Of a stretch of 53,676 bases of DNA, positions 42,130 to 51,420 are shown one piece after another. The position numbers and the translations under genes are program-made. Source of the stretch: Bacillota bacterium (lineage in GTDB: Bacteria; Bacillota; Clostridia; Acetivibrionales; JANLFN01); the NCBI GenBank assembly GCA_030705825.1, contig JAUZPR010000007.1, forward strand, positions 1 to 53,676. The letters are read 5' to 3'. Under the pieces are notes generated by a model. That model did no database searches. It was not told the DNA's origin and was given only the letters and a program-made list of their open reading frames with translations. Within the stretch, counting starts at the first letter, position 1. Every line of letters begins with the position of its first letter.

Positions 42130-42827
42130 AGTTTTTTCATCTCCATCTTTCTCACATTGCGCATTAGTTGTTTTATTTTTACCGGGTCCTTTTTGCCCGG
42201 ATACGCTTCTACTCCTGAACAGAGGTCAACACCGGCAGGTTTAAGATACGAAATGGCTTCCTCAACATTCTCGGGCCTGATTCCGCCAGCCAGTAATACA
42301 GGTACCTTTCCACCGACAGTCCCCATCAATTCCTTGACTACACTCCAGTCTGAAGTTAGACCGGTACCCCCAAATTTTTGTACGCCATCTACTTTTGCCA
42401 CAGTATCGAACAACAACAAGTCGACACCTGAGTCTATATATTCCGACGCAATCCTTTTGACTCCGTCAAGATTCACACCCTCGCCGGCACAGGGAAGATG
42501 AACCGACTGCCACAGTTCAAGCCCCGGATAGTCCTTTTTCATACGCCGGATAAGTTCCGGAGCTTCCTGGCTAAGAAACTGAATGGAAAACGGGTGAAGT
42601 TTTTCCACAAGATAGCGAAGTCTCTCTTCCTGCATACAGAATACCAGAGCAACTGCTGGAATTGGCGGATTCGCGAAAAGCGACTCTGCCTCTTCAATAG
42701 TCAGTGACCTCTTTGAAAAACCAACCTCAACAACTACTCCAAAATAGTCTGCACCTTCCTGGTATGAAATAAGTGCATCTTCCATGTTTGTAGTGCCGCA
42801 AATTTTAACCAAGTAACCATCCTTCAT
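42126..42827 (-). CDS. Phosphoribosylanthranilate isomerase-like (TrpF-fold) protein
   Basis: 233 residues; ATG at 42827 with GAGAGGG 9 bases upstream, overlapping the GHMP gene by 23 bases. TrpF features: strand 1 VKICGTTN with the catalytic Cys, GADYFGVVVEVGFSKRSL (phosphate and RS motif as in FxxxSxR), catalytic Asp in LLLFDTVAK, then FGGTGLTSDW and LLAGGIRPENV, and a C-terminal VDLCSGVEAYPGKKD. Both catalytic residues are kept, so it should do an Amadori-type isomerisation of a phosphoribosyl-amine. No other trp genes are near, which argues against simple tryptophan synthesis. It may use the product of the GHMP protein. Confidence 0.8.
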   Translation of the reverse strand: MKDGYLVKICGTTNMEDALISYQEGADYFGVVVEVGFSKRSLTIEEAESLFANPPIPAVALVFCMQEERLRYLVEKLHPFSIQFLSQEAPELIRRMKKDYPGLELWQSVHLPCAGEGVNLDGVKRIASEYIDSGVDLLLFDTVAKVDGVQKFGGTGLTSDWSVVKELMGTVGGKVPVLLAGGIRPENVEEAISYLKPAGVDLCSGVEAYPGKKDPVKIKQLMRNVRKMEMKKL

Positions 42828-44010
42828 GCTGGAAAGCCCTCTCAACACCGTTTTCTTTTATTTTAGCGCCAACATTATCCACCTGTGTTTCAATAATTCT
42901 GCTTTCAGGCACACCCTGTGTATGCAGGTATTTTATTATCCTGTCGTAAACATCATCTTTCTGGGTCAATGCAAATATTGTCGGGCCAACCGAGCTCATA
43001 CCGGCAATCTCGGCACCTATGTTCCTGAAGGTGCTGATATAACTATAAATTGGCGCACCAAACGAACCATGCTGTTCACACTCGGCTCTTTTAGACCCGA
43101 GGAAGCACAAATCAAACATGGCATCACCCATTGCCTTAAGATCTCTCTTAATCATAGCGGGAATCATATTCATCAGTATTAATTGAGATTTAACACAGGA
43201 CTGCATGGAATCAAGATATCTTGCTCTTGTCATAAGCAGTTCAGCCTCAGATTCAGCCGCAGTTTCCTTACCTGTAAATTCATCCTCAAGACTAGGGACA
43301 TCAGGAATAAAAATAATAACCTTTGTATCAGGCAGGTCAATCCTATAAACCATTTCAAGGTCATCAGCACCGATTACCCAACCGCCGTTTACACCGGCCA
43401 TAGCGCCTATACCCGTTTCAAATGCCCTTATGAGATAACCGTTTCCATTCGGACTTTCTTCACATGAATGGTAACCAAGTATCCTTCTTAATTCTCTGCC
43501 TGTAAAAGGCCTTCCCAGAACCTCATTTATGCCAATGCATGCGGCACACATGGTTCCTGCCGAGGAACCCATACCCACATGCCTCCGTTTATGATCATAC
43601 AGTTCAATTTCAAAACCGCCCGGATATTGAAGCAATTCCTTGAAAATATATCCAAAGTGTTTTACGATAAGCGTCCTCTCACCCTTGACCCTGATTTCAG
43701 GTTCTTTTATTGATTTTACTTTTGCATGAAAGTATATCTGTACACCGACACCGATCCCACCGCCGCCTGCCCTATCCAGGTTAAACCTGTTCATATCGAG
43801 TACGGATGGGTGTAATCTGGCTGGAACTGTAATTTCCACTTCTCTTTCATATACTTCCTTTACTGTTCTTGGAGCAACACCGAAATTTTCAAGCGGAATA
43901 ATAAACTCCTTTTGTCCGGGTTCGAACTCCTCCAGAAAAGTTGTTACACGGTCAATCATACTACCGATAATATTGATTTCAATTTTCTTCTTTGATGCAA
44001 TTTCAGACAT
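42805..44010 (-). CDS. GHMP-superfamily protein, beta-RFAP-synthase-like
   Basis: 401 residues; GAGGAGGGG before the ATG. About 60 residues precede the GHMP fold, which begins VPARLHPSVLDMNRFNLDRAG, the arrangement of beta-ribofuranosylaminobenzene 5'-phosphate synthases (xRLHxxxxDMNG...GGxG). A glycine loop follows at HVGMGSSAGTMCAACIGIN (about 166-184). True RFAP synthases use PRPP to attach ribose through carbon to p-aminobenzoate or p-hydroxybenzoate in methanopterin synthesis; relatives (ForT, PyfQ) make C-nucleosides. It could instead be a genuine sugar kinase. First gene of the operon, with its own promoter. Confidence 0.7.
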   Translation of the reverse strand: MSEIASKKKIEINIIGSMIDRVTTFLEEFEPGQKEFIIPLENFGVAPRTVKEVYEREVEITVPARLHPSVLDMNRFNLDRAGGGGIGVGVQIYFHAKVKSIKEPEIRVKGERTLIVKHFGYIFKELLQYPGGFEIELYDHKRRHVGMGSSAGTMCAACIGINEVLGRPFTGRELRRILGYHSCEESPNGNGYLIRAFETGIGAMAGVNGGWVIGADDLEMVYRIDLPDTKVIIFIPDVPSLEDEFTGKETAAESEAELLMTRARYLDSMQSCVKSQLILMNMIPAMIKRDLKAMGDAMFDLCFLGSKRAECEQHGSFGAPIYSYISTFRNIGAEIAGMSSVGPTIFALTQKDDVYDRIIKYLHTQGVPESRIIETQVDNVGAKIKENGVERAFQHEGWLLG

Positions 44011-44154
44011 TTTTTCCCCTCCTCAAATAAATAACTGCCATCCTGACAAATACTACAAAACAATTCATGTAAGAGGAGAAATAACAGATGTTAAAGATGT
44101 GACTGATATAATCTGTTTTCTACCATCCTACCATTCTACAATAACTACAATTTA

Positions 44155-44183
44155 ATTATATTCATATTTTTTGGCAATGGCAA
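44155..44183 (-). promoter_or_regulatory. Sigma-A promoter of the four-gene operon
   Basis: TTGCCA (44183..44178), 17 bases, TATAAT (44160..44155). It predicts a leader of about 140 bases that contains an AACAGAT/ATCTGTT stem (44084..44117). Confidence 0.7.
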
Positions 44184-44248
44184 TATATTAATGGAAATTT
44201 CAAGCAAACTTGAATAACACATTATTATTTGGGGTAGAATTTTCTTTC

Positions 44249-44929
44249 TTACATCAAATCCAAAAGTTTCTGATTCTGCCTGAGCCACTTTCTTCCTTTA
44301 TTATATCCCGGCATTATTTTCTCTACTTCCTCCCAGAAGTATCTTGAATGGTTCTTTTGCCTGACATGGGCAAGTTCATGTACCGCTACATAATCAATAG
44401 CCTCAACAGGTGCCATAACAAGCCTCCATGTGAAATTCAAGCTGTCTTTTGAACTGCAGGAACCCCATCTTCGGCGGGCATTTGTTACTTTAACCGATTT
44501 ATATTTTATTCCTGCCAAGCTCGAGTACAGCTTGACACGTTCTGAAATTATACCGGCAGCTTGTTTTATGTACCATTCCTTTACATGCTGCTCCGCATTC
44601 TCTATAAATTTAATCGGAACGCAAAGCATATCATCCTCTAAATAAATAAAATCCCTCCCGGTTACTACATGAAACTTGTATTCCTTTCCCACATAAAGAA
44701 AAGATTCTCCTTCAATAAATTCTTTTTCCTTATATACAGAACTTTGTATTTTAGCAAGCTGCTGCTTTTTTTCTATCCAGTTTCTTTTGTTTTCAACAAT
44801 CTCTTTTATATAAGATAAAGGTATCCTGAGAGGAGCCCTTACGACCAGCTTTCCGTCAGGCTCAACAGCCAGCGATACTGTTTTGCGTTTCGACCTGATG
44901 ATTTCGTAATTGCTTGTATGATCAAACAT
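44249..44929 (-). CDS. YgjP-like (DUF45) zinc metallopeptidase
   Basis: 226 residues; ATG at 44929 with GGAGG before it. N-terminal DUF45 region (IIRSKRKTVSLAVEPDGKLVVRAPLRIPLSYI), then KVTNARRRWGSCSSKDSLNFTWRLVMAP and the zinc motif VAVHELAHVRQKNHSRYFWEEVEKIMP (His about 186 and 190, Glu 187; third ligand probably His196). Matches YgjP/M48-like proteins throughout. In bacteria the family is often linked to restriction systems; none is visible here. Single gene. Confidence 0.88.
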   Translation of the reverse strand: MFDHTSNYEIIRSKRKTVSLAVEPDGKLVVRAPLRIPLSYIKEIVENKRNWIEKKQQLAKIQSSVYKEKEFIEGESFLYVGKEYKFHVVTGRDFIYLEDDMLCVPIKFIENAEQHVKEWYIKQAAGIISERVKLYSSLAGIKYKSVKVTNARRRWGSCSSKDSLNFTWRLVMAPVEAIDYVAVHELAHVRQKNHSRYFWEEVEKIMPGYNKGRKWLRQNQKLLDLM

Positions 44930-45063
44930 TACTACCTCCAAAACATATATTCACCTATAAACCATATACAATGGTATCAAATAAAAGCTTTACAATCAAA
45001 AGATAAATTAGACTCACGCCAATCAATCCAATTTAATATTATAATGTTAGGTTGGTGATTAAT

Positions 45064-45321
45064 ATGAAAAATTTTAACTGTATACCTCCCTCCAACTTTG
45101 CTTTAATTGCTGCATTTTTGGGGGTAATACTTACCGAGGGTCTCGACCTCAATGAGCAGAATGCCATAGGTAACTTTATTCTGTCAGTGGGACAGACTAT
45201 TTTAACCAAGGCTTCACAGGCTGAAGGCCAAAAAGAACATAATATCAACAATACTGAGGTTGGCAGAACCCTGGATGATTTAGGAAGACAGATTGAAAAG
45301 CTTAAACGGCAGTTAGAATAA
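45064..45321 (+). CDS. Small conserved-looking protein (85 aa), unknown function
   Basis: ATG at 45064 with GGTGATT a few bases upstream; the TTG/GTG codons at 45052-45055 are inside that site. Residues 1-25 are moderately hydrophobic (NFALIAAFLGVILTEGLD), the middle is LNEQNAIGNFILSVGQTILTKASQ, and the C-terminus is a predicted coiled coil (EVGRTLDDLGRQIEKLKRQLE). The pattern resembles small clostridial proteins of unknown role. A TATAAT lies at 45040..45045, very close to the start. Confidence 0.65.
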   Translation: MKNFNCIPPSNFALIAAFLGVILTEGLDLNEQNAIGNFILSVGQTILTKASQAEGQKEHNINNTEVGRTLDDLGRQIEKLKRQLE

Positions 45322-45447
45322 ATTACTTCGCAATAGCATTTTTTCCCAGAGGATTTTTGCAACATATATAGAATTTTATTCCTGAATACCGATAGTTTAG
45401 TACAATTATGCCCTACCAAAACGAGTACTGCCTGATGGAGGAATAAA

Positions 45448-47586
45448 ATGCCTTATATAAAAAAAGCTATGCAGCTGGTTTTTAAAACAATTACTCCTCA
45501 AACCATTTTGTTATATGCGGTATTTCTTGCAGGATTGACTATTCTAAGCTTCTATGATTTCACCCTGTTCCACAGTGTTGTTGAACTGATTGGGGTCTTC
45601 TTACTTTTTACAGTTGCAATAATCGCCTATAATACTTATCACATATCTGAAAATTATATTCTCACTTACCTGGGAATAAGCTTCGGGTTCGTTTGCATGT
45701 TCAGTATGCTTCACATTCTCACCTACGAAAGAATAAATGTTTTACGTGGTGATACGGCAAATTTGACACTATACTTTTCAATTGCCTCAAAATACCTGGA
45801 AAGCCTTTCGCTTTTGTTAATACCACTGTTCGTACATAAAAAAATCAAAATTTTAAGAAAACCTAAAACTATTGTCTATTGTTATATAATAATAACTTTA
45901 GTAATTATAGGCTATGCACTTTTACTTAATAGACTTCATATAAATTTCTTACACAATTCCACTTCAACCTTATACAAGAAAATTAATGATATATTTATTT
46001 CTCTTAACCTTTTTATCACCATGATAATCTTTATTACCCAAAGAAAAAATCATAGTATGAATATATTTAAATATTTCCTGTCATTTTTATTCTTTTCAGT
46101 TTCATCTCAAATTTTATTAACATTGTCAAGTATGAATGATTTCTGTAGCGCGATAGGACATTTGCTCAGACTTTGTTCATTCTTCTGTATTTACAAAGGT
46201 CTTGTACAGAACAGCTTGAAAGAACCTGTTCAAATGCTGTTCAGCAGCCTTGAAATTGCGGTAAAAGCGCATAATATAAAAACAGAAGAGCTCACCAAAA
46301 CAAATGCAGATTTGCTGCAGGAAATAAAAGAACGAAAACAAGCTGAATTTATTCTTTATCAAAGCGAGGAGCGTTACAAGGAACTTGTGGACCTTTTACC
46401 AGATGGACTGATACTGCACAGCAACGGTGTTATTTTATTTGCCAACAAAGCAGCTTTAAAGCTCGCAGGTGCTTCAAATTACACTGAATTGACAGGTCTG
46501 TGTATATGGGGTTTTCTTCCACCAGAAGACGTTGAAATTGCAATTAAGCTCACTGAAGAAATACTTGAAAACAGAACAGTCATACCCTTGAGTGAAGAGA
46601 AGATAAAAAGGCTGGATGGACAAATCATAGATATAGAAGTTACAGCTGCTCCATTTATATGCAATGAAGGAAATCTGGTCATGGTAATAGCGAGGGATAT
46701 ATCTGAAAGAAAAAATTCAGAGGAACTTAGAAGAAATATCTTTGAACAAAATACCCTTTTAAATAAAACTCTTGAAACCGATAAAATAAAAACCGAATTT
46801 TTCGCGAACATATCCCATGAATTAAGAACTCCATTAAATGTAATATCCTGTACACTTCAACTGATGTCAAAAAATCTTGATACAACAGCCTCTACCTATA
46901 ATGAAAACAAGCTGAAAAAACATTTCAATATAATTCACCATAATTGCAGCAGGCTGCTCAGGCTGGTCAATAACCTGATCGATCTTACAAAAATAGATGC
47001 CGGATATCTGGAGCCCAGCATACAAAATTACAATATAATAGAAATCATTGAAGATGCAGCCCTTTCTGTGGCTCAATTTATCGAAACTAAAGGTATAAAT
47101 CTTATTTTTGATACTGAGATAGAGGAAAAATACATTGCATGTGACCCTGAAAAAATTGAAAGAGTTATTCTGAATCTGCTTTCAAACGCAACAAAATTTA
47201 CAGATCCGGGCGGCACTATATCCATAAATATTCGTGATAAGGATAGCAGAATAGAATTAACTGTTACCGATACAGGTATAGGTATTCCTCCTGACAAGCA
47301 GGAGGTCATATTTGAAAGGTTCAGGCAGGTTGACCAATCGCTTACCAGGAACCATGAAGGCAGCGGGATAGGCTTGTCGTTGGTAAAATCACTTGTTGAA
47401 ATGCACAACGGAAAAATCAGTCTTAAAAGTGAATTCGGTAAGGGTAGCTGTTTCACAGTAGAATTACCTGTCAGAATTATGGACGAAAACATACATAATA
47501 AGATGAATACGGCTGCATATTTGAACCAATCCCGCAAAGAAAGGGCTGCTATGGAATTCTCGGACGTCTTTACCGGAAACGGATGA
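45448..47586 (+). CDS. MASE3-PAS hybrid-less sensor histidine kinase
   Basis: 712 residues; GGAGGAATAAA precedes the ATG. The N-terminal MASE3 membrane sensor (about 15-255) has eight helices (LYAVFLAGLTILSFYDFTLFHS... ). A short coiled coil follows, then a PAS domain (about 305-420, ELVDLLPDGLILHSNG), H-box FFANISHELRTPLNVISCTLQLM (His about 460), N-box NLLSNATKFT, D-box TDTGIGIPPDKQE and G-box SGIGLSLVKSLVE. No receiver domain, and no response regulator gene adjacent, so it is an orphan kinase. In Firmicutes such orphan PAS kinases often feed Spo0A (possible here, not shown). Confidence 0.9.
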   Translation: MPYIKKAMQLVFKTITPQTILLYAVFLAGLTILSFYDFTLFHSVVELIGVFLLFTVAIIAYNTYHISENYILTYLGISFGFVCMFSMLHILTYERINVLRGDTANLTLYFSIASKYLESLSLLLIPLFVHKKIKILRKPKTIVYCYIIITLVIIGYALLLNRLHINFLHNSTSTLYKKINDIFISLNLFITMIIFITQRKNHSMNIFKYFLSFLFFSVSSQILLTLSSMNDFCSAIGHLLRLCSFFCIYKGLVQNSLKEPVQMLFSSLEIAVKAHNIKTEELTKTNADLLQEIKERKQAEFILYQSEERYKELVDLLPDGLILHSNGVILFANKAALKLAGASNYTELTGLCIWGFLPPEDVEIAIKLTEEILENRTVIPLSEEKIKRLDGQIIDIEVTAAPFICNEGNLVMVIARDISERKNSEELRRNIFEQNTLLNKTLETDKIKTEFFANISHELRTPLNVISCTLQLMSKNLDTTASTYNENKLKKHFNIIHHNCSRLLRLVNNLIDLTKIDAGYLEPSIQNYNIIEIIEDAALSVAQFIETKGINLIFDTEIEEKYIACDPEKIERVILNLLSNATKFTDPGGTISINIRDKDSRIELTVTDTGIGIPPDKQEVIFERFRQVDQSLTRNHEGSGIGLSLVKSLVEMHNGKISLKSEFGKGSCFTVELPVRIMDENIHNKMNTAAYLNQSRKERAAMEFSDVFTGNG

Positions 47587-47646
47587 AAAGATATAAATTG
47601 ACAAATCTCATGGATTTCGATTTTGTGATATTTGGAAAATATGCTC

Positions 47647-47684
47647 TAAAAAAGAGGTATGCTCCCTTAAGGATCATACCTCTT
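47647..47684 (-). terminator. Terminator of tkt
   Basis: Stem AGAGGTATG/CATACCTCT. TTTTTTAG follows on the minus strand; it lies 13 bases after the transketolase stop and may also serve the kinase gene. Confidence 0.8.
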
Positions 47685-47696
47685 CTAAGTCAAATC

Positions 47697-49691
47697 TTAT
47701 TTTTTCAACAATGTCAGTGCATGGTTGACTACGTTATCCACAGTAAAACCGAATTCCTTGAATAATCTATCGGCAGGAGCCGAAGCACCGAATGTATCAA
47801 TTGATATGATATCACCATCCAGCCCGGTGTATTTATGCCATCCGAAAGAGCTGGCAGCTTCTACAGCGAGACGGGTTCTTATATTATCAGGGAATACGCT
47901 CTTCTTATATTCATCGCTTTGCTCTTCGAAAAGCCTCCACGACGGCATACTTACTACTCTTGACGAAATACCCTTTTCCTTAAGAACCTTGGCTGCCTCA
48001 TAAACCAGCTCAACCTCCGAACCAGATGCCATTAAGATTATGTCAGGCTTCTTGTTTTCAGCATCAACAAGTATGTATGCACCCTTAAGAGCGTCCTTAC
48101 CGGTTTCCTGATACAAAGGCAGATTCTGCCTGGTCAATACCAATGCCGTAGGTCCGGTCTTTCTTGATACTGCACTGTACCAGCCGGCAGCAGCTTCTTT
48201 TGCGTCAGCTGGACGGAAAACGTTGAAATTTGGTATGCTTCTGAGCGCTGCAAGGTGTTCTATAGGTTCATGAGTTGGTCCATCCTCTCCAACGCCTATA
48301 CTGTCATGAGTAAGTATATAAGTTACGGGAAGTCCCATTAATGCCGAAAGTCTCATTGCATGTTTCATATAATCCGAGAATACAAAGAAGGTAGCAACAT
48401 AGGTTCTAAGTCCGCCATGTACGGTAATACCGTTTGCTATGGCTGCCATTGCATGCTCCCTGACTCCATAGTGCAGATTTGAACCGGTTCTGTCTTCAGC
48501 CGAAAAATCTCCTCTGCCTTTCATGTTTGACTTGTTTGAAGGTGCCAGGTCGGCGGAACCACCTATCATGTTGGGCAGAAGCTTGGCAAGCCTGTTGAGG
48601 ACATCTCCTGATGAAGCTCTTGTAGCAGTCGGTTTGCTGTCAAACTTCCAGAAATCCTCATTATTAAGGAGGTCCACAGGCAGTTCATTGCTGTTCCAGG
48701 AATTCCATTCTGCAGCCAATTCCGGATATTCCTTCTCATATGCAGCCCATATCTTATTCCATGCCTCTTCACCTTTGGAAAGCTGCTGTGTAACTTCAGA
48801 CATATGTTTTTTAACTTCTTCAGGTACTGTGAAAGCTTCGGACCATTTCCAGCCCAGGAATTCCTTTGTTTCCTTTATGCAGTCTTCGCCAAGAGGTTCA
48901 CCGTGAGCCGATGACTTGCCCTGTTTGGATGGGCAGCCATATCCTATTTGTGTTTTTACTATTATAATAGCCGGCTTTTTATCTTCTTTCTTTGCTTCTT
49001 CCAGAGCCTTGGCGATTGCATCTATATCATTTCCGTCATTAACCCTGAGAACCTGCCATCCATATGCTTCATAACGTTTTCCTACATCTTCACGGAATGC
49101 TATGTCAGTATTGCCTTCAATTGTTATGTTATTTGAATCATAGAGTAATGTCAGTTTTCCAAGACCCAGTGTACCTGCGAGTGAAGCCGCTTCCGACGCA
49201 ATTCCTTCCATCATGCAGCCATCACCGGATAACACATATGTACGATGGTCTACTATTGTATGACCAGGGCGGTTGAACCTTGCTGCAAGATAGCTTTCTG
49301 CTATTGCCATTCCTACTCCGTTGGCAAGTCCCTGTCCCAAAGGTCCTGTAGTTATCTCAACCCCTTTTGTATGCTTATATTCCGGATGTCCGGGAGTTTT
49401 GCTTCCCCATTGACGGAAATTCTTTAAGTCCTCAATGGTAAGACCATATCCAAAAAGGTGAAGCAGGGAGTATACAAGAGCAGAACCATGTCCGCCTCCG
49501 AGAACAAAACGGTCCCTGTCAACCCATGAGGGATTTGCAGGATTGTGTTTCATGGACTTTGCCCAAAGAGTATATGCCATTGCGGCAGACCCCATTGGAA
49601 GGCCGGGGTGGCCGGATTTTGCCTTTTGCACTATCTCAGCCGATAGGATTCTGATTGTATTTACAGAAAGCTGATCAAAATTTGTACTCAT
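47697..49691 (-). CDS. tkt: Transketolase
   Basis: 664 residues, full length; the ATG at 49691 is 6-7 bases from AAAAGGAGA. Thiamine diphosphate motif [34 protein letters not shown] (about 152-185), His in [10 protein letters not shown] (about 25-34), a pyrimidine domain with [14 protein letters not shown] (catalytic Glu), [17 protein letters not shown]-like loop, and a C-terminal domain. It moves two-carbon units in the pentose phosphate pathway, linking C5 sugars to glycolysis. Single gene with its own terminator. Confidence 0.96.
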   Translation of the reverse strand: MSTNFDQLSVNTIRILSAEIVQKAKSGHPGLPMGSAAMAYTLWAKSMKHNPANPSWVDRDRFVLGGGHGSALVYSLLHLFGYGLTIEDLKNFRQWGSKTPGHPEYKHTKGVEITTGPLGQGLANGVGMAIAESYLAARFNRPGHTIVDHRTYVLSGDGCMMEGIASEAASLAGTLGLGKLTLLYDSNNITIEGNTDIAFREDVGKRYEAYGWQVLRVNDGNDIDAIAKALEEAKKEDKKPAIIIVKTQIGYGCPSKQGKSSAHGEPLGEDCIKETKEFLGWKWSEAFTVPEEVKKHMSEVTQQLSKGEEAWNKIWAAYEKEYPELAAEWNSWNSNELPVDLLNNEDFWKFDSKPTATRASSGDVLNRLAKLLPNMIGGSADLAPSNKSNMKGRGDFSAEDRTGSNLHYGVREHAMAAIANGITVHGGLRTYVATFFVFSDYMKHAMRLSALMGLPVTYILTHDSIGVGEDGPTHEPIEHLAALRSIPNFNVFRPADAKEAAAGWYSAVSRKTGPTALVLTRQNLPLYQETGKDALKGAYILVDAENKKPDIILMASGSEVELVYEAAKVLKEKGISSRVVSMPSWRLFEEQSDEYKKSVFPDNIRTRLAVEAASSFGWHKYTGLDGDIISIDTFGASAPADRLFKEFGFTVDNVVNHALTLLKK

Positions 49692-49936
49692 AACCATTCT
49701 CCTTTTATGTAAAATTCTATTTACCTGGCGGTTTTAAACTAATAGTTTATTTATTGTACTATTGCCAAATATATATTAGCACAACAGCTCCATATATTAC
49801 AATAAAACTTTATATAGACGTAAGTTTCATTTGTCTTATTAATTTGAAAGAATACTCCAATAGCAATTACGTTAACCATATAATATAATTAAATAAGACC
49901 TATTTCTCCCGTAATCATTATAATGTGGGGTGTTTT

Positions 49937-51178
49937 ATGAAAAAGCTGTTTTGTTTGATATTGCTTATAACCTTGGTATTTTCATTATTAACAGTTGCCG
50001 TATACGGGGAAGGAAATATAAAAGTAACAGTTGACGGGAGGCTTTTAAGCACAAGCTCCGCACCCGTTAATGTCGGAGGAAGGGTACTTGTCCCACTTAG
50101 AGATATTTTTAATGCACTTGGGGCTTCGGTAGATTGGGATGGTAGCACAAGGACGGTAACGGCTGTAAAAAGCGGCACAAATATAGTTCTGCAGATTGGC
50201 AGCAAATCTGCAAAGGTAGACGGCATATCCACCGAATTGGATGTAACAGCACAGATAATAAACCAGAAAACCTATGTTCCGGTAAGATTCATAGCTGAAA
50301 GCCTTGGGGCAGTAGTAAGCTGGAATAGCAATAATAATACTGTAGCTATAATCAGTCCTGATAAGGTTGAGTTTTCGGACAGAACTACCTTTAACAGCAA
50401 GTTCAGCCTTAGCGGCCATGTTAAGGGCAGTAATCTGGTATTGGTCCAGGCGCAAAAAGGCAGCCAGGTATGGAGTTCCTTTTTAGTACCTTCCAATGGA
50501 GTAATAAGTCTTAATGTTTACCTTCCATATGGACCCGGCAGCTATGACCTATTAGTTGCAATGAAAAATGAACCTGGGACCGACAGGACAGGTAATTACG
50601 AATACCTGGAACAATTCAAGACGGAAAACAAGGATACCCGTGATTTGACCTATCTTTTACCTGAAGATGGGATACAGAGCGATTCACAGGAAATAATAGA
50701 CCTTGCCCGGCAGATAACCAAAGATTGTTCCGGTGATTATGATAAAACAAAAGCAATACACGATTGGATTGCTCAAAACATAGCTTATGATGTAGATCAG
50801 TTATTAAGCGGTAAAATTACTGTATACAGTTCACTGGACGCACTTCATAATAAAAAAGCCATATGCCAGGGCTATGCAAATCTTAACGCAGCCCTTCACC
50901 GCGCAATCGGAATAAAGACAAAGGTAGTAACAGGCATTGCCATACAGAATGATATGGGAGAAACCTGGGATAACACAACTGAAACAACCGAGAATCATGC
51001 CTGGAATGAAATACTCATCGGCAGTAGGTGGGTTATTGAAGATGTAACCTGGGATGCAGGCGCGGTAGATTCACAAACCAACCGGTTTCAATTCTCACTC
51101 TCCCACAAATATTTTGACCCCGATCCTGCTGTTTTCGCAAATGATCACCGTGCAAGCACCTCAAATACAAATGAGTAG
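49937..51178 (+). CDS. Secreted protein with Cu-amine-oxidase-N-like stalk and transglutaminase-like domain
   Basis: 413 residues; GGGGTG 4 bases before the ATG at 49937 (the in-frame ATG at 49925 is upstream of that site). Signal peptide (about 1-25, cut after VYG). Stalk domain of the copper-amine-oxidase-N type at about 28-120 (VTVDGRLLSTSSAPVNVGGRVLVPLRDIFNALGASVDWD, a repeat found in clostridial wall proteins), a beta-rich middle, then a transglutaminase-like domain: catalytic Cys in KAICQGYANL (about 312), His in NHAWNEIL (about 355) and Asp in EDVTWDAG (about 371). Probably a wall-bound protease or peptide cross-linker. Confidence 0.85.
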   Translation: MKKLFCLILLITLVFSLLTVAVYGEGNIKVTVDGRLLSTSSAPVNVGGRVLVPLRDIFNALGASVDWDGSTRTVTAVKSGTNIVLQIGSKSAKVDGISTELDVTAQIINQKTYVPVRFIAESLGAVVSWNSNNNTVAIISPDKVEFSDRTTFNSKFSLSGHVKGSNLVLVQAQKGSQVWSSFLVPSNGVISLNVYLPYGPGSYDLLVAMKNEPGTDRTGNYEYLEQFKTENKDTRDLTYLLPEDGIQSDSQEIIDLARQITKDCSGDYDKTKAIHDWIAQNIAYDVDQLLSGKITVYSSLDALHNKKAICQGYANLNAALHRAIGIKTKVVTGIAIQNDMGETWDNTTETTENHAWNEILIGSRWVIEDVTWDAGAVDSQTNRFQFSLSHKYFDPDPAVFANDHRASTSNTNE

Positions 51179-51272
51179 CTTACTCGTTGAATAAAAACTT
51201 TGGCTTAAAGGCAAACTACGTAGGTTAAACCAACTGAGTCAACTTATTCTTCGATAAGGTACTTTTTCTGTT

Positions 51273-51300
51273 CCCTTCCCACAATGCGAAGGGGGAAGGG
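51273..51300. repeat. REP-like palindrome
   Basis: CCCTTCCC/GGGAAGGG with a 12-base loop, followed by GGGCTAGGGATGAGGG. It stands between two genes and is much richer in G+C than its surroundings. It looks like an extragenic repeat; other copies cannot be checked here. Confidence 0.45.
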
Positions 51301-51341
51301 CTAGGGATGAGGGTTATTATCAGAGGTAAATTGAATAACAA

Positions 51342-51378
51342 TAAAAACAGCCTCCGGGTATTCCCCAAAGGCTGTTTT
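51342..51378 (-). terminator. Terminator of the MFS exporter gene
   Basis: AAAACAGCCT/AGGCTGTTTT arms, with TTTTTATTG after the stem on the minus strand. Confidence 0.85.
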
Positions 51379-51420
51379 CTCAGGATGATGCCAACAATAT
51401 TCTATATATTTTCAAGCTGA

